A DNA stretch of 64,000 nucleotides, taken from positions 960,001-1,024,000 of the forward strand of contig JACJWE010000001.1 in the NCBI GenBank assembly GCA_020637365.1, given 5' to 3'. Shown here one piece after another: positions 26,539-34,256 of the stretch; positions within the stretch are counted from its first letter, which is position 1, and every line of letters starts with the position of its first letter. Source of the stretch: Acidimicrobiia bacterium (GTDB taxonomy: Bacteria; Actinomycetota; Acidimicrobiia; IMCC26256; JAGNEX01). A program made the translations under genes and the position numbers. The notes beneath the pieces were generated by a model. The model saw only the letters and a list, made by a program, of their open reading frames with translations. It was not told where the DNA came from and made no database searches.

Positions 26539-29371
26539 TCAACCTTCGGTCAGAATCGCAGCCGCTTGCCGGAGAAGGTCAAGGTCAGGTTCTGCTTCTG
26601 CCTGTTGACAGAGTTGCACGTAGTCCCGTGCGATCGACATTGCGAGTCCTTGGAATGCCGCCGGGTACCGCTGGGCCGTCGGCAGGACCAGTTGCAGGGC
26701 CTCCCGCGCAGCGATGACGCCTTCGACCGAACGGTCGGCCTCGGCGAGTCTCAGCGCCATCACGATGAGCGTCGTGGCGAGGTTGGGGTTGTGGGCGGCG
26801 GGGTTCTGTTCGGCGAGTGTCCGTCGGAGTTGGACGGCTTCGGTGGCGGGTTGGAGGGCGTCGTCGCGGCGTCCCACCTCAGAAAGCCCGATGGCGAGGT
26901 TGTTGAGCGCCCCGGCGAGGTCGGGGTTGTAGGCGGTTGGGTTCTGTTCGGCGAGTGTCCGGTACAGGTTGGCGGCTTCGGTTGCGGGTTGGAGGGCTTC
27001 GTCGCGGCGTCCCACCTCAGAAAGCCGGACGGCGAGGGTATTAAGCGCCATGGCGAGGCCGGGGTTGTGGGCGGCTGGGTTCTGTTCGGCGAGTTCCCGG
27101 CGGAGTTGGACCGCTTCGGTGGCGTGTTGGAGGGCTTCGTCGCGGCGTCCCACCTCAGAAAGCCGGACGGCGAGGGTATTGAGCGCCATGGCGAGGCCGG
27201 GGTTGTGGGCGGCTGGGTTCTGTTCGGCGAGTTCCCGGCGGAGTTGGACCGCTTCGGTGGCGTGTTGGAGGGCGTTGTCGCGGCGTCCCACCTCAGAAAG
27301 CCCGATGGCGAGGGTATTGAGCGCCATGGCGAGGTCGGGGTTGTAGGCGGCTGGGTTCTGTTCGGCGAGTGTCCGGTACAGGTTGGCGGCTTCGGTGGCG
27401 GGTTGGAGGGTTTCGTCGCGCGGCGTCCCACCTCAGAAAGCCGGACGGCGAGGTTGTTGAGCGCCGAGGCGAGGTCAGGGGTTGTAGGCGGCGGGGTTCT
27501 GTTCGGCGAGTTTCCGGCGGAGTTGGACGGCTTCGGTGGCGGGTTGGAGGGCTTCGTCGCGGCGTCCTACCCCAGAAAGCCGGACGGCGAGGTTGTTGAG
27601 CGCCGAGGCGAGGTCGGGGTTGTAGGCGGCGGGGTTCTGTTCGGCGAGTGTCCGGTACAGGTTGGCGGCTTGGGTGGCGGGTTGGAGGGCTTCCCTCGCG
27701 GCGTCCCACCTCAGAAAGCCGGACGGCGAGGTTGTTGAGCGCCCCGGCGAGCTTGCCCCCGTCTTTGGGTGCGGCTTGTCGCAACTGGTGCACTCGCCAT
27801 TCCGAGACCACGAGGAGACTTCGGGAAAGGGGTGCCCGGGCGTCGTCGTCGCGGGCGAGAACAGCCTGACAGATTGTGCTTTTGAGAAGCTCTCCAGCGG
27901 CGTAGTGCTGACCCAGCGTCTGCAGCGCCATGCTGAGGTTGAGGTCAGTCCCGTATGTGGCATCGACGAGTGCGCGGTCGACCCAAGTTTCGGCGTGAGC
28001 ATTCAACAGCCGCAGCAGAACATCTGCGACGGGTGCGCGTCGACACGCCCGGGTCAGAACGGCCAGCGCCGAATCTTGCTCCTGAGCATCGAGCTCGGCG
28101 AAGAGACCACGCCCACGACCTGCCGCGACCGCCGAACCGCTGGGAGAGTCAGGGCCTAAGAGCCAACGGTGCCACGTCTCAGTGACGCCCTCCGGAAACG
28201 TGGCGGGTGCATCTTTGGACAGGTGTCTGGGGTCAAGGGAGAACTCGATGATGGCCTCCGCAACCGGGTCGGGGCCGAAGTCGGAGAGCCTCTCCTGGTC
28301 GGGGCTGAACGCGATCAACCATCTGCGTAGGTGGTTGGCCCGGTCTGTAGCGTCCGCTGACCCTGACTGGGTTCCGGTCGTCACGTCCGGGATGGTCACC
28401 AGGAGGTCGGTTGCCCGTCCCGTGGTGGCTCGTGTCATCGCTGCCGTGGCAACCGAGCGAAGCCTCAAGTCGAAGGATTTGGCATCATCGTCTGCGGCGT
28501 GTCCAGCCCAAAGCCGGAAGCCGTCTGAGACGCCCGCAGGTATGCGGTCGGCGAGCGTGCGGAGCTTCGGCCGCCAGAAGCGTTCATCTTCACGGAGGAT
28601 CGCCCTACCGAGCAGCGACGCGCTGGAGATCAGGGCGCCTGGCGCAAGCTCCCCGGTTGCCGTCAACAACGCTGCAATCAAGATCATCATTGTGTTGTTG
28701 AACGTGTCGTTTGCGAGCCATGCCCTCAGCATGTCCGAACGCTCGGCGGCATCGTCGGCCGGAGTGGCGGGGGCGTCTTCGAGGAACTCGCCTCCCAGAT
28801 CCTGCACGGCCGCCCGGAAAAAAAGCCGAACGATCTGCGCCGGGGTCGTGAGCGGGTCGAGCGCCACCTGACAACGATCTTCGTGCAGGTGTTCCGCATC
28901 GTGGTCAGCCAGCTTGAGTGCTTGGGAAAGACCGGTGACGAGCCGCGCCTCTGGTCGATCACAGAGCAGGATCCGTACGGGACAGCGAACCGGCGTGGTG
29001 ATCAACTCAGCAACGATGCTCGCGAGACTGGCCGCATAGTCCACAACGATCAGCCGCGGCGTCGTTCCAGCGAGCACCTCGCTCGTCACCTGCCGAGGGA
29101 AGCCAGACTCCCATCTGCCCGTCGACGCGGATGGCATCGATAAGAAGCCCGTTACCCAACCCCGGTCTGCCATTCGGTGACAGAGCTCGCGTGCCAGACG
29201 GGTCTTGCCAGCACCGCCTGGCCCGGTAATGGTCGCCAGGCGCACGCCCGGTACGGCCGTGGCGGCGTCGCCATCGTTTGGCGAAGCCCAGGTCAACAAA
29301 TGGCCAAGCTCGTCTGTGCGCCCCGTGAACGTGACGAGTTCTTCGGCGGCCTTCAGATCGGTGAAACCCAC
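26539..29371 (-). CDS. STAND-type NTPase with TPR array (conflict-system sensor), three apparent frameshifts
   Basis: A P-loop NTPase resembling NB-ARC/STAND signalling ATPases. It begins with VTFTGRTDELGHLL, followed by Walker A GPGGAGKTRLA (about residue 50) and Walker B RLIVVDYAAS (about 107), a helical region, and a C-terminal TPR superhelix. TPR units read ALNNLAVRLSEVGRRDEALQ and PATEAVQLRRELAEQNPAAY with 46-residue spacing, ending near TEG-stop at 26539. The units have a 138-bp period; three consecutive units carry extra bases (+1 at about 27695, +1 at 27477, +2 at about 27417-27422). Removing the extras gives one frame of about 942 residues. GTG start at 29371 overlaps the protease reading frame. 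Likely a sensor/switch partner of the adjacent protease; ligand unknown. Confidence 0.8.
26840..27760 (-). repeat. Tandem 138-bp TPR-coding repeats
   Basis: The marker AGAAAG of each unit falls at 26881, 27019, 27157, 27295, 27435, 27574 and 27713: spacings 138, 138, 138, 140, 139, 139. Units are near-identical at DNA level, which implies recent duplication or gene conversion. The excess of 2, 1 and 1 nt in the last three intervals marks the three frame breaks in the gene. Confidence 0.9.
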
Positions 29372-30221
29372 GTTTTTGGGTCTCGCACAACGGCGACGGG
29401 TCGATCAACGGCCTGCAACATGTTCGGCAGCACTTGAGTCGGTGCAGTCTGCTCCGGCGCCAACGCCGTGCGTAGCGTATCGCTGTCGAGCAGGAACGCT
29501 GTCGGGGTCACCCAGAGCCGTTTGCCAGGACCATTGTTGTTTGGCGAGGCATCGTGCGAGATGACTCCGACCAGAAGATCGTCGTGGAACACCGCTGAGC
29601 CTGAGATCCCAGCCCAGGCACTGTCCGGAGCGACGGCGCCGTTCACTTCGCCGGGGGCGTCGGCCGTTTCGAAGGTGCCACCGCCCTCGATCGTCATGAT
29701 CAAGACCCCGTCACTCGCGCCTTCTACAGCATCGAGCGGAGCAGCGTTGATCCTGGAGGGCGGGCCATGGGCCTACCCGCCTCTTTGATTCGCTCAATGG
29801 GGAACCCGAGCGCTCGAACGCCGTCACCTGTTGGCGTGACCGGTTCATCCAGCACAACCTTGCCCCATTTAACCGGTTGGACAGCACCGGCCGATGCGGC
29901 CGATTCGAGGTCGCTCGTCCCAGTGCCGATCTTGAGAAGGGCGACATCGGGCGAACCGCCGCCCAGCGGGTGCCGCTGCTGTGTGATCCAGCCGTTGGCG
30001 TCGAGGCCGCCGATCGTGACCTGTCTGGACGCTTCTGACCACTGCGTGTCGCCGATAGCACGAAATTCGATGAGCCCTTCGATGTTGTCGAGGACGTGAC
30101 GGCAGGTCAGCACCAACCCGGGGGCGACGACATAACCCGACCCCACCTCATGGGCACCCGATCGCCGATTGGACAGACCTCGAAGGGCTACGACGCGATG
30201 ATCAAACACGTGCTGAGTCAC
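29353..30221 (-). CDS. Trypsin-like serine protease domain protein, one apparent frameshift
   Basis: Predicted intracellular trypsin-fold protease, with no signal peptide. Triad regions are visible: catalytic His in SGYVVAPGLVLTCRHVLDN (about residue 40), Asp in GGSPDVALLKI (about 91) and Ser in WAGISGSAVFHDDLLVGVIS. The frame breaks at about 29752: the first part ends in ARPPG and the continuation INAAPLDAVEGASDGVLIMT lies in another frame; one missing base explains it. The reading frame ends at 29353, 19 nt inside the start of the STAND gene. A single further base change near the AAAAA run at 29369-29373 would fuse protease and NTPase into one protein, so separate versus fused genes is open. 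Likely effector of the module. Confidence 0.78.
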
Positions 30222-30462
30222 TGTCGGCTACTCCCGGCAGGTGGGGCATCAGCCGCAGCGGCGGCGATAAGATTCTCGGATCGGAAGTACGGCGCACGGT
30301 CGCATCGGCAGCGGTCGGTGCGTGCCGATCGGCGAGGGGTGTGGTCGGGGTGGGATGTTGCGACCCCGATCGGCGACATTGTCTTCGGCATGAAAGCGAT
30401 GTCAGCGGGCCCGGAAGCGGGCTCATTATTCCGATCTTGGCGGGTTGCCGAGACACTCCCGC

Positions 30463-30788
30463 TCATTCTGGGCGTTCGGCGGAGGTGCCAGAGACCTCGA
30501 TGGCGCCCTTCGGTTCGTCGCCGTCGGCGGGCCGTTGCGGGGTCAACCTGAGGGTCACGGTGTTGATCGCCGATCGGGAACGACGGCCCCGGAGCTTCCC
30601 CTTTCCCCGGCCTGTACAACGCCGACATGGACCCGGCCGTCCACGGACTTCTCCGACGAATCCTCAGATCCGAACTCGATCCCCAACGTCAATTCGACAG
30701 CGTCGACGTTGAAGCGAAGGTCCTGTCCCTCACCCTGCTGTTGGGCCTCGATGAGTTCCGCGCGAATCTGCTCGATGGCGGTCGCCAA
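30463..30788 (-). CDS. Trypsin-co-occurring domain 2 (trypco2) protein, one apparent frameshift
   Basis: About 108 residues. The N-terminal part (IEQIRAELIEAQQQGEGQDL, RFNVDAVELTLGIEF) matches the trypco2 family, a small domain known mainly from gene neighbourhoods with trypsin-like proteases in conflict systems. The frame breaks at about 30575. The remaining family sequence NTVTLRLTPQRPA continues in another frame and ends at 30463; one missing base restores it. The start appears to be a TTG at 30788, directly before the family's usual first residues. It lies 241 bp upstream of the protease on the same strand. Biochemical function is not established; a regulator or adaptor of the protease is the usual inference. 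Confidence 0.72.
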
Positions 30789-31250
30789 CGACAGTGGATG
30801 TTTCGGAGCCTCGGTGCGTGGCTCCCCGCTGCTTGGCTCCGTGCTGGCGGCGCCCTGTGCCCCTTGTCTGAATCCTTGTGGCTCAACGGCTCCTCCGGTC
30901 CTCCGGCGATCACAGGAGCCTCAGATAACCACCAGACACTTTCGAGCGCAACAGACACACAACAACCGCCACCGAAGGCAGTGAGCAACCGCTCTCAGTG
31001 GACTCAACCCGGACCGGAATGACCTGGCCGAATCGACCAAGTTCAGTCTCGGGGCGCGGCAGGTGTGGCGCGATTACCGAGCGCGGCGGCGCGCGACCAG
31101 GATCATGAGTCGGGGATGACTCGGTGGATGGGGTTGCCGCCAGCGTCGAAGAACGACTCGGGTGGCGTGGGTTCGAGCAACGGGGACCTGTGGGCCGGAG
31201 TCGCTCCCCGCTGAAACGTGAAGCGTCCCCGTTCCACTCAACAAGGCGGT
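30789..31250. other. Gene-free interval upstream of vapBC
   Basis: About 460 bp containing the presumed promoter of the trypco2 operon (minus strand). It also contains a 106-bp copy of the methyltransferase gene's 3' end (31074-31179, listed separately). Nothing else recognisable. Confidence 0.5.
31074..31179 (-). repeat. Detached copy of a methyltransferase gene 3' end (left flank of vapBC)
   Basis: 106 bp roughly 94% identical by eye to 31957-32063, including the stop codon (TTA/TAA) and the last 34 codons or so of the methyltransferase. One base is missing in a G-run (CGGGGATG against CGGGGGATG). It is a dead fragment and, with the intact copy, brackets vapBC as a direct repeat. Confidence 0.85.
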
Positions 31251-31256
31251 TATACT
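31251..31256 (+). promoter_or_regulatory. -10 element of vapBC (leaderless)
   Basis: TATACT lies 7 nt before the vapB ATG at 31264, placing the likely transcription start at or next to the A of the ATG. No Shine-Dalgarno is present and no good -35 is visible. GGCGG direct repeats flank the hexamer and could be part of a VapB operator. Confidence 0.55.
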
Positions 31257-31263
31257 TGGCGGT

Positions 31264-31494
31264 ATGACTCACCGTGTTGGACCCAAGGGGCAGGTGGTGA
31301 TCCCGAAGCAGTTGCGAGACGAACTTGGGATTGAGCCTGGTGATCAGATCAGTTTTTGGCGCGATGGTGATCATGTCGCATTGAAGCGCTCTGACGCCGG
31401 TAGCCCGTTGCGAGGGCGATATGCCGGTGTCTCTTTGACTGACACGTTGATCGACGAGCGCGCAGCGGACCGCCGCCGAGAACAGCGACGATGA
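31264..31494 (+). CDS. vapB: VapB-type antitoxin, AbrB/SpoVT-fold
   Basis: 76 residues. An AbrB/MazE-type swapped-hairpin DNA-binding domain occupies the first 45 residues (VGPKGQVVIPKQLRDELGIE, PGDQISFW), followed by a basic/acidic tail that should wrap the toxin. It neutralises the PIN toxin encoded next and represses its own promoter, as known for the family. The stop overlaps the toxin start by 4 bp (ATGA). Probably translated from a leaderless mRNA. Confidence 0.9.
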   Translation: MTHRVGPKGQVVIPKQLRDELGIEPGDQISFWRDGDHVALKRSDAGSPLRGRYAGVSLTDTLIDERAADRRREQRR

Positions 31495-31880
31495 GCGTCG
31501 TCCTCGACTCGTGGGCGGTACTTCGCTATCTCGAAGACGATCCCTCAACAGCGGGCCCAGTTGCTGATCTGCTCGCCGCCCAGCGGCCGCTGATGTCGTG
31601 GGTAAATCTGGGTGAGGTCTTCTACGTGCTCAAGCGACGGGTCGGCGAAGCCGAAGCCGCCAGAACCGTCCGAGACCTTCGTGGTGTTCTTGATGCACGG
31701 CTGCCAGATGAGCGGATTGTCATGGACGCGGCGCGCATCAAGGCGGATCACCCCATGGCATTTGCCGATGCTTTCGGCGCGGCCCTGGCAACCTCGACAG
31801 GTTCAACGTTGTGGACGGGCGACCCAGAACTCTTGATCGACGATGCAGCCTGGCGCTGGCGTGACCTTCGCCGCGTGTAG
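31491..31880 (+). CDS. vapC: VapC-type PIN-domain ribonuclease toxin
   Basis: 129 residues. The PIN domain has the expected acidic residues: Asp in VVLDSWAVLRYL, Glu in NLGEVFYVL, Asp in MAFADAFGAALA and Asp in WTGDPEL. Known family members cleave tRNA or rRNA and stop growth when the antitoxin is lost; the target here is unknown. Coupled to vapB by a 4-bp overlap. The pair lies between two direct copies of the methyltransferase 3' end. Confidence 0.9.
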   Translation: MSVVLDSWAVLRYLEDDPSTAGPVADLLAAQRPLMSWVNLGEVFYVLKRRVGEAEAARTVRDLRGVLDARLPDERIVMDAARIKADHPMAFADAFGAALATSTGSTLWTGDPELLIDDAAWRWRDLRRV

Positions 31881-31956
31881 GCCGCCCCCATCACGGCGGC
31901 CATGACGCTCTGCCCGACGGAGGCCTCTGACGGCGTCGGATCCGCAACCGCGTGCG

Positions 31957-32063
31957 TTACTGAGCGGGGCGGCGTGCGACCAGGACCATGAGTCGGGGGA
32001 TGACTCGGTGGATGGGGTTGCCGCCAGCTTCGAAGAACGACTCGGGTGGCGTGGGTTCGAGCA
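31957..32063 (-). repeat. Intact copy of the duplicated methyltransferase 3' end (right flank of vapBC)
   Basis: The counterpart of the fragment at 31074-31179, in the same orientation. Similarity stops abruptly after GGGTTCGAGCA on one side and at the stop codon on the other. Confidence 0.85.
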
Positions 32064-32718
32064 TCGTTTCCAACTCAAGGCTGGCGCTGATCAGGCCGTT
32101 GAGGTACTGGCTGAGCGGGCGGTGGAAGAACGGCAGTTCGACGCCGTTGTCCAGCATCTCCCACTCATGCGAGGCGACGGCGTACGTGCCGATCCGCCAG
32201 CCGTGTTCGTCGGAGATGTAGTCCTCCACCCAGCCCGAGCCGGGCGCTTGGGTAAGCGGATGATTCAGGAACCACACGAAGCGGCCGCCGGGCCTGAGAA
32301 CTCGGGCGATCTCGTCGAGGGCACCCTGAAAATCCAAGATGTGTTCGAACACCAGGCTTGCCACAGCCCCATCGACGGACCCATTTCCTAAGGGGAGGTC
32401 GTTTGCGGCCGCGCGAACGCCGCACACACCGGGATGGCGGTCTGCGAGCTGAACCAGCGGCGCTGCGGGTTCGACGGCTACGGCGTCATGTCCGGTTTCC
32501 GCGAGTGCTCGTGCCACTTGGCCCTCACCCGCGCCGACATCGACCACCGACCGACACCCGGCCAACAGATCGACCGCTAACGGGATCATCTGGTCCGCAT
32601 ATTCCGGCCGCAAACCCGTCGCCACCTCGCCGAGCCACCACTCAGCGTGTGTCTCCCATGCGGCCGAGGCATCATCGTTGGGGTGCTCAGGGCGTTCATC
32701 GTTGCGGTACTTGGACAT
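31957..32718 (-). CDS. Class I SAM-dependent methyltransferase
   Basis: 253 residues with a Methyltransf_11-like fold. SAM-binding motif VVDVGAGEGQVARAL is near residue 60, the second motif AVAVEPAAPLVQLA near 80, and DGAVASLVFEHILDFQGALD then EIARVLRPGGRFVWFLNHPL in the core. The substrate is unknown; the HPLTQAPGSGWVEDY region resembles methyltransferases acting on small molecules. The 3' end has been partly duplicated upstream of vapBC. ATG at 32718; the next gene is divergent. Confidence 0.9.
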   Translation of the reverse strand: MSKYRNDERPEHPNDDASAAWETHAEWWLGEVATGLRPEYADQMIPLAVDLLAGCRSVVDVGAGEGQVARALAETGHDAVAVEPAAPLVQLADRHPGVCGVRAAANDLPLGNGSVDGAVASLVFEHILDFQGALDEIARVLRPGGRFVWFLNHPLTQAPGSGWVEDYISDEHGWRIGTYAVASHEWEMLDNGVELPFFHRPLSQYLNGLISASLELETMLEPTPPESFFEAGGNPIHRVIPRLMVLVARRPAQ

Positions 32719-32926
32719 CAGGGCAGCCTATTCAGCCACCAACGCGTGTCGATCGTTCGGCCAAGGTCGCACTGAGTCACGCCGACGGTTCGTATGCGGG
32801 TGGCGTTGATGCTCCGCCGGTGAGCTCGTGTGGAAGCCTCTGAGGGGATCGGCCCGCCATCCCAACTCGCGGCGGCACGATGCAGCGTTGATCCGATCGA
32901 GTGCGATTGGTGAAGGTGTCTGCCCG

Positions 32927-32932
32927 TACGAT
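32927..32932 (+). promoter_or_regulatory. -10 element of the lipoprotein hydrolase gene (leaderless)
   Basis: TACGAT lies 6 nt before the ATG at 32939, with no Shine-Dalgarno between them. This is the same spacing pattern as at vapB and the drrA-like gene. Confidence 0.45.
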
Positions 32933-32938
32933 CCCAGA

Positions 32939-34087
32939 ATGTTGCGCCGGGCCACTCAGAACCTTGCAGTGAGGCGTGAGGGGCGACACGACCACACCCC
33001 AACAAGAGCGACGTTGGTCGGAGTCTTGGGCCTGCTCCTCGTAAGCGTTGGGTGCGGGCGGACGACCGAAGCGATTTCAGCGTCGTCGACCACGACCGAG
33101 TCCGTCCTCGTCGAGCCCTCGACGACCTCCACGACGTCCGTTTCGACGTCTACCTCAACAACCGTCGTGCCAGCAACGACCACCAGCGCTGCGATGCCGG
33201 CCCAGACGAGCACATCCGACACACCATCTCCTTCAGAACGACGGCCAAGCGCTACTCAGCCGCCTGCAAGTTCGCCGTCAGCATCTCCTTTAACGCAAGC
33301 CACAGGACAGACTCCCCCGTCGTCCGCCGACGGACCGCCGACCACTCTCGGTGTGCCCACCCCTGGCCGTCCGTTTGCCGTGACGATCCCACCGGGCTCG
33401 CCGGGCAGCGGTGAGGAGATCGTCGTCGACGTGCGCATGCCGGCGCGCTTGCCCGCGCCGATGGTGGTCTTCGCTCACGGCATGGACACGCTGCCGAGCA
33501 ACTACGCAGCGTTGCTCGACGGTCTGAGCAACGCCGGATATCTGGTAGTGGCGCCGCACTTTCCGGGTACCCGGTCTGACCGGCCAGGAGGTCCGGACGC
33601 GTCCACGGTCGGGAGCCAGCCCGGAGACGTGCGCCGAGTGATCAGCGAGCTGCCTGCCCTGGTGCCGGGCTTCGCCGACGCGACCGACGGACGGGTCGCC
33701 GTGGTCGGACACTCGCTGGGTGGCGTCACCGCCTTGGCGCTGGTCAGCCAACCGTCACAGATGGATCCTCGGATCTCCGCTGCGGTGATCCTTGCCGGTG
33801 AGCACCAGCCGGTTTGGGCGGGTGGGTTTCAAGCGACCGCCGCTCCCCTGTTGTTCATCCACGGCACCGCCGACGACGTGATCCCGTGGACCAGCGGCGA
33901 GGCTGCCTGGATTGCCTCGGGCCCAGGCCACTGGTGGCTCGCACTGCCGAACGGTACCCACGGCTCGCCGTTCACCGATCCGTCGCCGTTGGTCGCCCAC
34001 GCCGTTACCACCTTCCTGTCGACCGCCATCAACGGTGACCATTCCGGAAACGGCATCGCTGCTCTCGGAGCCATCCCCTCACCATAA
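32939..34087 (+). CDS. Exported lipoprotein alpha/beta hydrolase (dienelactone hydrolase/PET-hydrolase-like)
   Basis: 382 residues. The N-terminal 22 residues are basic, then a hydrophobic stretch ends in the lipobox LLVSVGC. A Ser/Thr/Pro-rich linker of about 120 residues should hold the enzyme off the membrane. The hydrolase domain begins near GRPFAVTIPPG. The nucleophile elbow is GHSLGG, the oxyanion region FAHGMDTLPSNY, the acid GTADDVIPW and the His GTHGSPF. This complete triad resembles extracellular esterases and polyester hydrolases, but the substrate cannot be read. The ATG at 32939 is chosen because a -10-like hexamer precedes it. Convergent with uvrA. Confidence 0.82.
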   Translation: MLRRATQNLAVRREGRHDHTPTRATLVGVLGLLLVSVGCGRTTEAISASSTTTESVLVEPSTTSTTSVSTSTSTTVVPATTTSAAMPAQTSTSDTPSPSERRPSATQPPASSPSASPLTQATGQTPPSSADGPPTTLGVPTPGRPFAVTIPPGSPGSGEEIVVDVRMPARLPAPMVVFAHGMDTLPSNYAALLDGLSNAGYLVVAPHFPGTRSDRPGGPDASTVGSQPGDVRRVISELPALVPGFADATDGRVAVVGHSLGGVTALALVSQPSQMDPRISAAVILAGEHQPVWAGGFQATAAPLLFIHGTADDVIPWTSGEAAWIASGPGHWWLALPNGTHGSPFTDPSPLVAHAVTTFLSTAINGDHSGNGIAALGAIPSP

Positions 34088-34256
34088 GTGAGGTGCTTGA
34101 CATCCAGCGCGCCTCGGGCATCACTCGGCGACGTCGGCGAACGACCGGTGGTGATCCCGGCCGGGGACGGAAGCCAAGCGTCTGCCACCGCGGTCTGCAC
34201 CAGAGCGATCGGACTCTCGACGTGCGTCCCGATCCAGACGCGACGAACCCGCGTGT

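Noticed and set aside
26269..27738. 489-codon plus-strand open frame with Gly-rich repeats
   Set aside because: Antisense mirror of the TPR repeats; its periodicity is simply that of the 138-bp units.
26840..27760. CRISPR array
   Set aside because: The repeats are contiguous 138-bp coding units without unique spacers, and encode TPR helices. No cas genes are near.
31074..32063. Insertion sequence or integron with the 106-bp repeats as ends
   Set aside because: The repeats are direct, not inverted, are coding remnants of the methyltransferase, and there is no transposase or integrase between or next to them.
31803..32078. Minus-strand open frame covering the vapC end and methyltransferase end
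   Set aside because: An out-of-frame shadow across the true methyltransferase stop. It only drew attention because the same shadow occurs at 30910-31548, which exposed the duplicated fragment.
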